This document shows, piece by piece, positions 13,821-22,846 of a stretch of 34,446 nucleotides of DNA. The notes beneath the pieces are model-generated. The model saw nothing but the letters and a program-made list of their open reading frames with translations. It ran no database searches and had not been told where the DNA came from. This DNA is from Streptomyces sp. NRRL F-5630 (GTDB lineage Bacteria > Actinomycetota > Actinomycetes > Streptomycetales > Streptomycetaceae). Position 1 is the stretch's first letter. Each line of letters opens with the position of its first letter. The stretch spans positions 1-34,446 of the forward strand of contig NZ_JOGO01000062.1 in assembly GCF_000719475.1 (NCBI RefSeq), given 5' to 3'. The position numbers and the translations under genes were made by a program.

Positions 13821-14177
13821 ATGGTGACTCTGTGCGGGTCCGAACAACACGACCACCACGACGTCTACGCGGCTCAGTGCCCGTGCCGTGAGGTACTGGA
13901 CCTGCTGGCCAACAAGTGGTCGGCGCTCGCGATAGGGGCGATGGAAGAGGGCCCGCGGCGATTCGGCGTCCTGCAACGGCGTCTGGAGGGCGTCAGCCCC
14001 AAGGTCCTCACCGCGACGCTCCGCCGCCTGGAGGAGAAGGGTTTCGTGGAGCGCACCATCTATCCGGCGGTGCCGCTGCACGTGGAGTACGCGCTCACGG
14101 ACCTGGGCCGCAGTGTGTCCCGGCCGCTGGCACAACTACGGCTGTGGGTGGAGGAGCACGTCGACGAGATCGCCTGA
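13821..14177 (+). CDS. HxlR-family transcriptional regulator
   Basis: Winged-helix regulator of 118 residues; GGGAGAGGGAA lies upstream of the ATG. The HxlR signature is clear: CPCREVLDLLANKWS near the N-terminus, then RRFGVLQRRLEGVSPKVLT and RRLEEKGFVER, ending in the typical LxxLRLWVEEH helix. Cys20 and Cys22 in CPCR sit where redox- or quinone-sensing Cys occur in YodB/HxlR-type regulators. It is divergent from the oxidoreductase at 12652 and probably represses it until an electrophile modifies the Cys. That sensing mechanism is inferred from family members. Confidence 0.92.
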   Translation: MVTLCGSEQHDHHDVYAAQCPCREVLDLLANKWSALAIGAMEEGPRRFGVLQRRLEGVSPKVLTATLRRLEEKGFVERTIYPAVPLHVEYALTDLGRSVSRPLAQLRLWVEEHVDEIA

Positions 14178-14292
14178 GGCGGGAGGCGGCCCGGGCGTCC
14201 GGACGACCGCGGGCGCGGTGAGCTTCCGCCGCGTCCGCGGCCGAGGAGACCGGCCGGAGCCGCCTGCCGGGGCACCGGTGCGCGTCGGCCGC

Positions 14293-14323
14293 TTGACAAG
14301 GCCGGCGGTCGCCGTCCCAGACT
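14293..14323 (+). promoter_or_regulatory. Candidate promoter of the alpha/beta-hydrolase
   Basis: A consensus TTGACA at 14293-14298 is followed after 19 bases by CAGACT (14318-14323), close to the Streptomyces TAGACT-type -10. It leaves a leader of about 85 bases. Confidence 0.45.
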
Positions 14324-14414
14324 GCCCGGAGATCACGCCCGCTGACATGGTGTCGCGGGCTGTCGCCGGGTGTTCTCAGGCCGGACGCCCGGCACCGCGA
14401 GCAGGGAGACGGAA

Positions 14415-15260
14415 ATGCGGAAGTCCACGCCTGTCGTGCTGGTGCACGGGTTCTGGCACGGCAGTTGGTGCTGGAGTCCCGTGGTCGAGCAGCTCGCCGC
14501 TCGCGGCGTCCCGGCGGTCGCGGTCGACCTGGAGGGCCACGGGCTGCGGGGAGCCGCACCTCGCAGCCACGCGGCACGCCCGTTCGACGCCGCGGCGTTC
14601 GCCACCGAACCGTCAGCGCTGCCGCACCTCACCGCGTCCTCCGCGGCGGCGGATCTCGCCGAGCGCATACGCGTGATCGGTGCGGGGCGGCCATGTCTCG
14701 TCGTCGCGCACAGCATGGGCGGCGTCGTCGCCACGGCGGCGGCGGAACTCGCCCCAGAACTCGTGGGCGGGCTCGTGTACGTGTCGGCGTTCGCCCCGGT
14801 GGCCGGGGTACCGGCGGCCCAGTACAACACGTACCCGGAGAACGCCGGCGAGAAGGTGAACCGGCTGATCGCGGCGGACCCGGCCGTCGTCGGCGCGGTG
14901 CGCATCGACACCCGCGACCCGGCCAGGCGCGAGGAGATCAAGGAGACCTTCTACCAGGACGTCGATCCCCGCACCGCCGACGCCGCCATCGCCCTGCTCC
15001 AGCCGGACGCCCCACTGGGCTTCCCCTCGGAAGAGCTGACCGTCACCGAGGAGCGCTACGGCGGCATCCCGCACGCGTACGTGCTCTGCCGCCGGGACAA
15101 CGTCGTCCCCGCGGCGCTCCAGCGCCGCATCATCGAGGACATCGACGCCGTGTCCGCTTCCCCGACCACGGTGACCGAACTCGACTCCTCCCACTCCCCG
15201 TTCCTCTCCCAGCCCGCCGCACTCGCCGAAGCCATCGCGGCGAGCCTCGACGCGAGCTGA
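14415..15260 (+). CDS. Alpha/beta-hydrolase, plant esterase-like
   Basis: Alpha/beta-hydrolase of 281 residues; GCAGGGAGACGG precedes the ATG, while the frame upstream lacks a site. The oxyanion region HGFWHGSWCW, nucleophile AHSMGG and the terminal His in SSHSPFLSQP form the pattern of the salicylate-esterase/hydroxynitrile-lyase-like group. The catalytic Asp is probably in CRRDNVVP. Many actinobacterial members are esterases of unknown substrate. It has its own candidate promoter and is convergent with the TIR-NACHT gene, with no evident link to it. Confidence 0.88.
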   Translation: MRKSTPVVLVHGFWHGSWCWSPVVEQLAARGVPAVAVDLEGHGLRGAAPRSHAARPFDAAAFATEPSALPHLTASSAAADLAERIRVIGAGRPCLVVAHSMGGVVATAAAELAPELVGGLVYVSAFAPVAGVPAAQYNTYPENAGEKVNRLIAADPAVVGAVRIDTRDPARREEIKETFYQDVDPRTADAAIALLQPDAPLGFPSEELTVTEERYGGIPHAYVLCRRDNVVPAALQRRIIEDIDAVSASPTTVTELDSSHSPFLSQPAALAEAIAASLDAS

Positions 15261-15434
15261 AACCGCCTGGTCCGCAGCACTCCTCGGTCCCAGGAGCCGT
15301 TGCCGCCCAAGGGGAGCGCGACGAACGAGCGCCCGACGCGGCGGAAGGCGGCCGGGCCCGTTGACGTACGCGGGTCGCGCCTACGCCCCTCACGGCACCT
15401 CCTCACCCCAGCCGTTCACCGCGCCCCCGCCCCC

Positions 15435-18400
15435 TCACAGCTCCTCCCCGCGCGCCAGCCTCCGCGCCCCCGGCAGGTGCCTGTCCAGCTCTCCCGGAGC
15501 GAACCTCGTCATCCCCACCACGTGCCAGAACTCGCCCCCCACCTCGCCCTCCGCCTTGTACCCGCCGTCCGGGGTGAACGCCGCCCAGCCGCCCTGCACG
15601 CCGACGAGCGTCGCCTTCGCCGTGACGGTGACGCCACCGGCCGGGCCCGCGTCCCCGTCCGCGCGCACCCGCCACAGCCGCACCGTCCCGTCGTCGCCCG
15701 CGCTCGCCAGGTGGGTGCCGTCCGGGCTGAACGAGAGGGAGTAGATCCGCCCGCTGTGGCCGGTCAGTGCGCCCGCGCTCGCTCCGGTCGCCGGGTCCCA
15801 CAGGCGGATGACGCGGTCGTCGCCCGCTGTCGCGAGCAAGGGTGCCGAGGGGTGCGCGGCCGCCGCCCACAGTTTGCCGGTGTGCGCGCGCAGGACGTGC
15901 CGCGCGGCGCCGTCGCGCCAGATCACGGCCGTGCCGTCCCACGAGGCGCTCGCGAGCCAGGAGAGGCCGGCGCCGAAGGCAACGGCGTAGACCCGGTCGG
16001 TGTGGGCGCTCAGCGTTCCGGTGAGGCCGCCGCCCCTGGCGTCCCACAGCCGTACGCGCCCGTCGTCGCAGCCCGTCGCGATCGACGCGCCGTCCTTCGC
16101 GAAGGCGACGGACCGCACCCGCCCCTGGTGGCCGTCGAGTTGCAGGCCGTGGGAGCCGGTCGCGCGCCGCCACAGGCGGACCGAGTCGTCGTCGTTGGCG
16201 GTGGCGATCTCCTCGCCGTCGGCGCTGAACGCCTCGGCCCAGGTGCGGTCGGTCTCGACGTCCAGCTCGCGCAGGAACGCGCCGTCCTCCGCGTCCCACA
16301 GGTAGACGTGCCCGGCGCTGCCCGCCGTCGCGAGGACGGTGCCGACGGGGCTGAAGGCCGCCGAGATCAACCTGTCTCCCCGGCCCACGAGTTCGTGCAG
16401 CCGCTGCCCCGTGGCCACGTCCCACAGGCGTACGGTCCCGTCGCTGCTCGCGCTCGCGAGGCGGGTGCCCGTCGCGTCGAAGGCGACGGCGTTGACGCGT
16501 CGGCCGTGCCCGCGCAGGATCGGCTTGCCCTGGCCGGTCGCCGCGTCCCAGATCTGCACGACGCCGTCGTCCCCGGCCGTCACGAGCTGGGTGTCGTCGG
16601 GGCGGAAGCGGCAGGCCCAGGCCGAGCCCTGGTGCGGGGTCGGCTGGAAGCGCTCGGGGACGGCCTCGTACCCCTCGGTGCCCGCCGAGAGCTGCCACAG
16701 GCGGACGGCGCCGTCGGAGTGGCACGCGGCGAGGTGGCGTCCGTCGTCGGCGAAGACGACCTGGTAGACCCCGCCCGAGCCCTTGGCGAGCGGCGGCCCC
16801 GGCACCCCGGTGCGCGGGTCCCACAGGCGCACCCCGCCGTCGGTGTCGCCGCTCACGAGGAGGTCGCCGTCGGGGTGGAAGTCGAGGGTGTAGACGCGCC
16901 CCGTGTGGCCGTGCATCTCGTGCAGGAGCCGCTGGTCGCGTGCGCGCCAGATCCGTACGGTCCCGTGGTCGTCGACGCCCTCGTCCGCGGTCGCGAAGAG
17001 AGTGCCGTCCGGGCTGAACCGGACGCGGAACACGGGTCCCTGGTGCGGCCCGAGGCGCGCGACGAGCCGCCCCGTCTCCGTGTCCCACAGGCGTACGGTG
17101 CCGCTCCTGTCGCCCGTGGCGAGAGTGCGCCCGTCGGGGCTGAAGACGGTCGTGTAGACGAGGACGGTGTGCCCGGGGAAGGCATGCAGCTGTTCGCCGC
17201 TCGCGGTGTCCCACAGCCGTACGACGCCGTCGCCGTCGCCCGTGGCGAGGACCGTGCCCGTCTCGTTGAGCGTGATGGGCCACACGCCGTCCTGGTGCAC
17301 GGAGAGCGTGGCCCGGCAGCGCCCCGACACGGGGTCCCACAGGCGTACGGTGCCGTCCGCGCTGCCGGTGGCGAGGACGGAGTCCCTGAACTTGATCGCG
17401 TAGACGCGGTCGGTGTGGCCGTGCAGGACGCGCAGCGCCTCGCCGTTCTCGGGCGCGCAGATCAGGACGCTGCCGTCCTGGCTCCCGGCCGCGAGGAGTT
17501 CCCCGTCGGGGCTGTACGCGACGGGCTCGGGCAGGCGCCCCTGCTGCCTGCTGAAGCCGTAGGGGACGCTGACGGCCGCCGGGCGCAGGACCGTCTCCAG
17601 GGGCATTCCGGGCGCGATCGTCGCCGTGGCCAACTCCTCGGAGGCGGCGTCCTGTTCGTCCATCTCGGTGCGGATGAGGACGGCCCGGCGCCAGCGGCTG
17701 CCGGCGAGGCGGGCACCGCGCAGGTCCGCGCCGATGAGCCGAGCGCGGCGCAGGTCGGCGTGGCGCAGGTCCGCCTCGCGCAGGTCGGTGCCGTCGAGCC
17801 GGGCGCCGCCGAGGCGGGCGCCGTGCAGGACGGCGTGCGAGAGGTTGGCGCCGGTGAGCTGGGCGTCCGTGAGGTTGGCGCCGGTGAGGTCGAGCCCGGA
17901 CAGGTCGCGCCCGGAGAGATCCTCGCCGGGGAAGTGCACGCCGCGCAGGTCGGCGTCGGCGGGCACGCGGAGGCGGCGGGTGATGCGGTAGGCGTTGGTA
18001 CGGGCCGCGTCGGTGGCCCCCTGGGCGGAACGGCCCCGCGCGCCCGCCCCGCCCGTACCGGACCCCGCGCCCGCCCCGGCCGTACCGCCTCCCGCGTCGC
18101 CCGTCCCCTGCCCCGGGCTCTCCAAGGTGCGCCGCACCCACTCGGCGACCCGTGCCGCGTCGGCCAGGTCGCAGAAGAACTCCACGGCGAGCGGGGAGAG
18201 TTCGCGGCGGGCGAGAAGCGCGTCGTCGCCCTCGCCGAGGCGCCGCGCCGCCTCCCGCGCCACGAGCCACTCGATGACCGATTCGTGGATGAAGTGGAAG
18301 ATGCCGTCGTCCACGCGGATGAGCAGGGTGCCTGCCCCCACGGCCTGCGCCTCCTGCGCGAAGAGCACGCCGTCGCTCCCACGCCCGAAGGTCTCCGCGA

Positions 18401-21359
18401 CGATCTCGGTCAGCTCGTCGAGGCGCAGGCTCCCGCGCCCGCTCTCCCACAGCCGCAGCGCCATCGCGGTCACGGCCCGCCACAGCTGGTCCAGCTCCAG
18501 GCCGGGCGCCGCGCCGGGGCCGCCCTGCCCGCGCCGCTCCTCGAAGCGCAGCCATGTGCTGAAGACGTCCTCGTAGAGCCGGGCCGCGCTCAGCGTCCCC
18601 TCGGAGCGCGCGACGGCCCGCACCTGCTCCTCGTCGAGCGCGGCGACGAAGCTGAGCAGCCTCGGGTTGCCGCACAGGTCGAGCAACTGCGGGATGCCGA
18701 GCAGGAGTTCGTAGCGGCGAGCGGCGGTCGTCTCGTCGCCGTAGTAGTTGGTGAGGTAGCGGCGGATCTGGTGGGGCGTGAAGCCCTCGACGGAGAGGAG
18801 GCGGCGCTGAGGGAGGAGCCCGACCTGCTCGCCGAGCGGAGTGAGGACCTGCTCGCGGGAACGGAAGTGCTGGGTACGGCCGCTGATGACGATCTTGGCG
18901 CGGTCGACGGCGGCGTTGAGGAGGGTGTGCAGGTGGTCGGCGGCGCGCTCGTAGCTGACGCGGTTGACGAGTTCGTCGAAGCCGTCGAAGAGGAGGACGA
19001 CCCGGCCCTGGCGGAGCATGTAGCGCAGCGCGCGCAGGTCGATGACGTCCACGCCGTGGTTCGCGAGGTGGGCGGCGACGAGCCCGTCGAGGCTGTGCGA
19101 GCGGTCCAGGGAGCGGAGCGGGATGAGCAACGGGGCGAGGTGGGGCAGGCGTTCGGGGATGCGGCGGGCCAGCTCCCGCAGCGCGAAGGTCTTGCCGTGG
19201 CCGAAGTTGCCGAGGAGGAGGAGCACGCGGCCCTGGTCGGTCTCCAGGAGGCGGAGCATCTCCTCGACGAGGTCCTCGCCCTCCTCGTCCCCCGGGCGGA
19301 TCTCGTCGCGGTAGCGCTGCGGGAGGTACAACTCGGGTGCGTAGGCACCGTCGTTGACGAGTTCGGCGGTCTGCGCCGCCACGTACTCGCGCAGGTCGAT
19401 GAGCCCTTGGAGCTCCAGGAAGCTCCGCACGCGCACCCCGCCGCGCGCGGCCCGCTCGCGCAGGCCCGGCCCGGGCCGCTCGCCCGCGTACACCAGCTCG
19501 GCCTCGGTGCCCGCGTCGTCGGCGTGCGTCTGGGCGAGGAAGCGGTCGAGGTCGGCGTCGGTGAGGGTGCCGGGCTGGACAGCGACGCGCAGCAGCCGTA
19601 CGACGCCGTCCTCGTCCCAGGCGGCGACGACCTGCGTCAGGTCCTCGGGCGCGGCGGGCCGTACGTCGCGCAGCCGCACCCCGGGGCGGCGCGCGCGCAG
19701 CACGTCCTTGACCCGTTCGGCGAGCTGGGCGCCCGGGTCGTTGACGGCGCGGTTGTCGGAGTGCGGGGCATCGCGCGCGGGGTCCTCCTCGTGCTCCGCG
19801 CCGCCGGGGAAGCGGGGCGCCGAGCGCCAGCCGACGGGGAAGACGGCGGGTTCGGTGGCGGCCCCTTCCGCGGTCCCCTCCCCCCGCGGCGCCCAGCGTT
19901 CGACCCCTCGCGCGTCGATGCGCAGCAGGCTGAAACGCGCCGGTCCGGCCGCGCCGAGGAGCGGCAACGCTCCTGTGGGGGAGGTGAGTTCGGCATGGGT
20001 GGGCACGGCGTCCTGGCCCCTGCCGTCCCCGCCGGGGCCGTGCAGGAGCACGTGGAGCCGGGGCGCGAGGAGACGCTGGAAGACGTCGGTGTCGCGCAGC
20101 GGGCCGGGGCCTTCGCCCCCGCCGGTCCGGGCGGGCACGAGGAGCGGGTGCCGGACGAGCCCGACCCGGAGCCAGCCCTCGTCCTCGTAGCGCCGCAGCG
20201 CCTCCGCGAACCACGCGGCCTGCGCGCGGCCCACCATCCCGTAGCGGTCCTCCAGGCGGTGCGTGCGCGCGATCGAGGAGTTGAACCCGGCCACGACGGT
20301 GCGCAGTTCGGGCACGGGGAAGAGCGTCCAGGGCTGGTCGGCGCCGAAGACGACGTCGAGCCCCTGGTACAGCTCGCCGAACAGTCTGCTGAAGTGGCGC
20401 CACTTGGGCCAGTAGGGCGGCTGCGGGCGCACCTCGTCCGCCTCGCAGCTGTGGAAGTACGCCTGGCAGGCGGCGTCGCTGACGTCCTGGTTGCCCGGGA
20501 CGACGAGCACGCGGCCCGGGGCGAGGCCGAGCTGGGCGCGCAGCCCGGTGAGGAAGTCGAGCGCCTGCGCGCAGTTGCGGGGCGAGCCGGAGGCAGTCAA
20601 GTCGCCGGATACGAAGACGAGTTCGGGGTCGGGCGCGCCCGTGTCCCGCAGCTCGATCAGGTCGCTCTGGATGTCCCTGAGCAGGTCCTCCGGCTCGCGT
20701 CCGCGTCCGAACTCGGGACCCGCGAGGTGCAGGAGATTCACGGCGTCCTGGCGTGCGCCGCCCGGCACGGCCGGCGGGTAGTGCGGCGCGGTCCCCGGCC
20801 GCCGCCGCCCGCCCCGCTCGCCGCCGCCCGTGAGCGGCTGCCGCCACGACTGCGCGGGGACGGTGGCGGAGGCGGCGCCGCCTCCGCCCGGGTAGGCCGG
20901 GCTGCTGCCGGGGCGGGCGTGCCCGTCCAGCGCCTGTTCGACGCGGGTCAGGAGCAGCCCGCGCGCGGTCCGCTCGTCGGGGACGCCGACGAGATCGACG
21001 TAGGTGATCGTCGCGAGCAGTCCCTCGACGGGTGCCTCGTCCACGCGCACGGTGAGCAGCCTGCGATCGGGCTGGTCCGGCTCGGAGCGCAGCGCCGCCT
21101 GCCACTCCATCCGCCCGTACCGCGAGCCCTGGTAGTTCCGCGAGAGGACGGCGATGACCGCGACGGACTCGCTCACGCCGCGGTCCATGTAGTCGATGAA
21201 GTTGCTGCCCGCGACGAAGTCCCAGGCCTGGATCACCGTACGGAAACCGGCCTCCTCCAGCGTCCACGCGATCCACGCGGCCCACGCCTCGTCGGCCGGG
21301 GAGTAACTGATGAAGAAAGTGGCCTGCCGCTGCGCCGCGTCCGTGCTGCCCGTCACCAT
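15435..21359 (-). CDS. TIR-metallophosphoesterase-NACHT-pentapeptide-WD40 STAND protein
   Basis: Giant 1974-residue NLR-like protein. Domains in order: TIR (about 12-145; FFISYSPADE, with candidate catalytic Glu85 in SRYGRMEW); a calcineurin-like phosphoesterase region (about 205-450) with decayed metal motifs; an unassigned segment (565-670); NACHT ATPase (Walker A GNFGHGKT 717-724, Walker B VVLLFDGFDEL 787-797); a winged-helix-like region; a Gly-rich linker (about 1082-1116); pentapeptide repeats (about 1134-1230); and about 15 WD40 units to the end. NACHT proteins oligomerise when the repeat region senses a trigger. TIR domains of this kind commonly cleave NAD, so an abortive-infection defence role is likely but inferred. 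AGGATGG lies upstream of the ATG. It stands alone on its strand. Confidence 0.9.
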   Translation of the reverse strand: MVTGSTDAAQRQATFFISYSPADEAWAAWIAWTLEEAGFRTVIQAWDFVAGSNFIDYMDRGVSESVAVIAVLSRNYQGSRYGRMEWQAALRSEPDQPDRRLLTVRVDEAPVEGLLATITYVDLVGVPDERTARGLLLTRVEQALDGHARPGSSPAYPGGGGAASATVPAQSWRQPLTGGGERGGRRRPGTAPHYPPAVPGGARQDAVNLLHLAGPEFGRGREPEDLLRDIQSDLIELRDTGAPDPELVFVSGDLTASGSPRNCAQALDFLTGLRAQLGLAPGRVLVVPGNQDVSDAACQAYFHSCEADEVRPQPPYWPKWRHFSRLFGELYQGLDVVFGADQPWTLFPVPELRTVVAGFNSSIARTHRLEDRYGMVGRAQAAWFAEALRRYEDEGWLRVGLVRHPLLVPARTGGGEGPGPLRDTDVFQRLLAPRLHVLLHGPGGDGRGQDAVPTHAELTSPTGALPLLGAAGPARFSLLRIDARGVERWAPRGEGTAEGAATEPAVFPVGWRSAPRFPGGAEHEEDPARDAPHSDNRAVNDPGAQLAERVKDVLRARRPGVRLRDVRPAAPEDLTQVVAAWDEDGVVRLLRVAVQPGTLTDADLDRFLAQTHADDAGTEAELVYAGERPGPGLRERAARGGVRVRSFLELQGLIDLREYVAAQTAELVNDGAYAPELYLPQRYRDEIRPGDEEGEDLVEEMLRLLETDQGRVLLLLGNFGHGKTFALRELARRIPERLPHLAPLLIPLRSLDRSHSLDGLVAAHLANHGVDVIDLRALRYMLRQGRVVLLFDGFDELVNRVSYERAADHLHTLLNAAVDRAKIVISGRTQHFRSREQVLTPLGEQVGLLPQRRLLSVEGFTPHQIRRYLTNYYGDETTAARRYELLLGIPQLLDLCGNPRLLSFVAALDEEQVRAVARSEGTLSAARLYEDVFSTWLRFEERRGQGGPGAAPGLELDQLWRAVTAMALRLWESGRGSLRLDELTEIVAETFGRGSDGVLFAQEAQAVGAGTLLIRVDDGIFHFIHESVIEWLVAREAARRLGEGDDALLARRELSPLAVEFFCDLADAARVAEWVRRTLESPGQGTGDAGGGTAGAGAGSGTGGAGARGRSAQGATDAARTNAYRITRRLRVPADADLRGVHFPGEDLSGRDLSGLDLTGANLTDAQLTGANLSHAVLHGARLGGARLDGTDLREADLRHADLRRARLIGADLRGARLAGSRWRRAVLIRTEMDEQDAASEELATATIAPGMPLETVLRPAAVSVPYGFSRQQGRLPEPVAYSPDGELLAAGSQDGSVLICAPENGEALRVLHGHTDRVYAIKFRDSVLATGSADGTVRLWDPVSGRCRATLSVHQDGVWPITLNETGTVLATGDGDGVVRLWDTASGEQLHAFPGHTVLVYTTVFSPDGRTLATGDRSGTVRLWDTETGRLVARLGPHQGPVFRVRFSPDGTLFATADEGVDDHGTVRIWRARDQRLLHEMHGHTGRVYTLDFHPDGDLLVSGDTDGGVRLWDPRTGVPGPPLAKGSGGVYQVVFADDGRHLAACHSDGAVRLWQLSAGTEGYEAVPERFQPTPHQGSAWACRFRPDDTQLVTAGDDGVVQIWDAATGQGKPILRGHGRRVNAVAFDATGTRLASASSDGTVRLWDVATGQRLHELVGRGDRLISAAFSPVGTVLATAGSAGHVYLWDAEDGAFLRELDVETDRTWAEAFSADGEEIATANDDDSVRLWRRATGSHGLQLDGHQGRVRSVAFAKDGASIATGCDDGRVRLWDARGGGLTGTLSAHTDRVYAVAFGAGLSWLASASWDGTAVIWRDGAARHVLRAHTGKLWAAAAHPSAPLLATAGDDRVIRLWDPATGASAGALTGHSGRIYSLSFSPDGTHLASAGDDGTVRLWRVRADGDAGPAGGVTVTAKATLVGVQGGWAAFTPDGGYKAEGEVGGEFWHVVGMTRFAPGELDRHLPGARRLARGEEL

Positions 21360-21583
21360 CCGTCCATCCTAGGAACCCGGATAACCACCCGGCGGTGGAC
21401 AACCGGCCAAAAGTCCCCGTGACGGGGACGAGTCGGCCCCGGCCGGGGTACGGACGGACACCGGGCGGACGCGCGTGCGATCCGGGGCGCCGGTACGGGC
21501 GCGTACGGCCGGACGGACGCGGGCCGCCGCCCCGCTCCGGCGCACCCTTCTTCGCCCCCGCGCCCGTGTGCGAACCTGTCGCC

Positions 21584-22786
21584 GTGCCGACACCCAGAGC
21601 CCCGCGCCGCCGCCCGCACCCCCTGGACCTGCTGGCCTGCGCCCTGCTCGTCTGCGGCCTGCTCCTCCTGGCGACCGGCGCGCTCCCGGCCCACGCCGCG
21701 GGCGACGTGGGCCGCCGCACGGCACCCCTCCTGGCCTTCCTCGCCACCGTCATCGTCATGGCCGAACTCACCGGCCGGGCACAGGTGTTCGACGTGCTGG
21801 CCGGGGGCATCTCGCGGGTCGGCAAGGGCAGTTACGCGCGGCTGTTCGGCCTCTGCGTGCTCTTCGCCTCCGCGACCGCGCTGATCCTGAACCTCGACAC
21901 GACGGCCGTCCTGCTCACCCCCGTCATGCTCGCGATGGCGGCCCGCGTCGGCATCGCGCCCCTGCCGCTCGCGATGACGACGGTGTGGCTCGCCAACACC
22001 GCGAGCCTCCTGCTCCCCGTCTCGAACCTCACGAACCTCCTCGCCGCGGACCGCGTCGGTCTCTCCGCGGGCGGCCTCGCGGCCCGCATGTGGGCCCCGC
22101 AGGCGGCCGTCATCGCCGCGACGGCGGTGTGCCTGTGGACGCTGTACTGGAGACGGGGGCGGCGCGGCGCCGACGCCTACGTGCCGACGGCCGCCTTCCG
22201 CCCCGCCGACCCCGTCCTCTTCCGCACCTGCGCCCTCGCCTGCGCGGGCTTCCTCGTCGCGATCCTGGTCGCGCCCGTGCCGCTGTGGGCGGACTCGCTC
22301 GCCGCCGCGCTCGTCGTGGTCGTCGCGTTCGCGCTCCGCAGGCCCGGCGACCTGCGCCTGTCCCTCGTCCCGTGGCGCCTGCTCATCATGGTGCCCGGCA
22401 TGTTCCTCGTCGTGGAGACCGTCAACGTCCATGGTCTCCATGCCCTGTTGACGCACGCGATGGGCACGGAGGAGGGCGCGGGCGGCCTCTTCCGCTCCGC
22501 CTCGGTCGGCGCCGGGCTCTCCAACGTGCTCAACAACCTGCCGGTCTACCTCGCGGGCGAGGCCGCCGTCCCCGACGGCAACCGGGACCAGCTCCTCGCC
22601 TTCCTCATCGGCACCAACGTCGGTCCCCTCGTGACCCCTTGGGCCTCGCTCGCGACACTCCTGTGGTTCGAGCGCTGCCGCACCGCCGGAGTCAAGGTGC
22701 CCCTCGCGCGCTTCGTCGGCACTGGCCTCGTTCTCGCGGTGACGGGCACGGCGGCGGCGACGGCCGCGCTCGTGCTTTCCGGCTGA
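21584..22786 (+). CDS. SLC13/ArsB-like anion transporter
   Basis: Integral membrane protein of 400 residues from a GTG; another in-frame GTG lies six codons upstream and neither has a clear ribosome site. About ten hydrophobic helices are visible. The repeated signatures of the ion-transporter superfamily appear as NLDTTAVLLTPVMLAMA and WLANTASLLLPVSNLTNLL in the first half and GLSNVLNNLPVYLA and GTNVGPLVTPWASLATLLW in the second. This is the pattern of ArsB/NhaD/SLC13-type permeases that move anions or dicarboxylates. No arsenic-resistance gene is adjacent, so the substrate is open. It is divergent from the TIR-NACHT gene and convergent with the phosphatase-family gene. Confidence 0.88.
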   Translation: MPTPRAPRRRPHPLDLLACALLVCGLLLLATGALPAHAAGDVGRRTAPLLAFLATVIVMAELTGRAQVFDVLAGGISRVGKGSYARLFGLCVLFASATALILNLDTTAVLLTPVMLAMAARVGIAPLPLAMTTVWLANTASLLLPVSNLTNLLAADRVGLSAGGLAARMWAPQAAVIAATAVCLWTLYWRRGRRGADAYVPTAAFRPADPVLFRTCALACAGFLVAILVAPVPLWADSLAAALVVVVAFALRRPGDLRLSLVPWRLLIMVPGMFLVVETVNVHGLHALLTHAMGTEEGAGGLFRSASVGAGLSNVLNNLPVYLAGEAAVPDGNRDQLLAFLIGTNVGPLVTPWASLATLLWFERCRTAGVKVPLARFVGTGLVLAVTGTAAATAALVLSG

Positions 22787-22846
22787 ACGCGCACGCGCGA
22801 CACGAGAGTTGAGGGTCGAGGGTCCGCGACGCCGTACGGAAGGCGG

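Noticed and set aside
15300..21422. Plus-strand frame of 2040 residues and a second minus-strand frame of 2140 residues over the TIR-NACHT gene
   Set aside because: Both are shadows with Arg/Pro/Gly/Ala-rich composition and no domain; the third-position GC bias and clear TIR, NACHT and WD40 motifs belong to the 15435-21359 frame.
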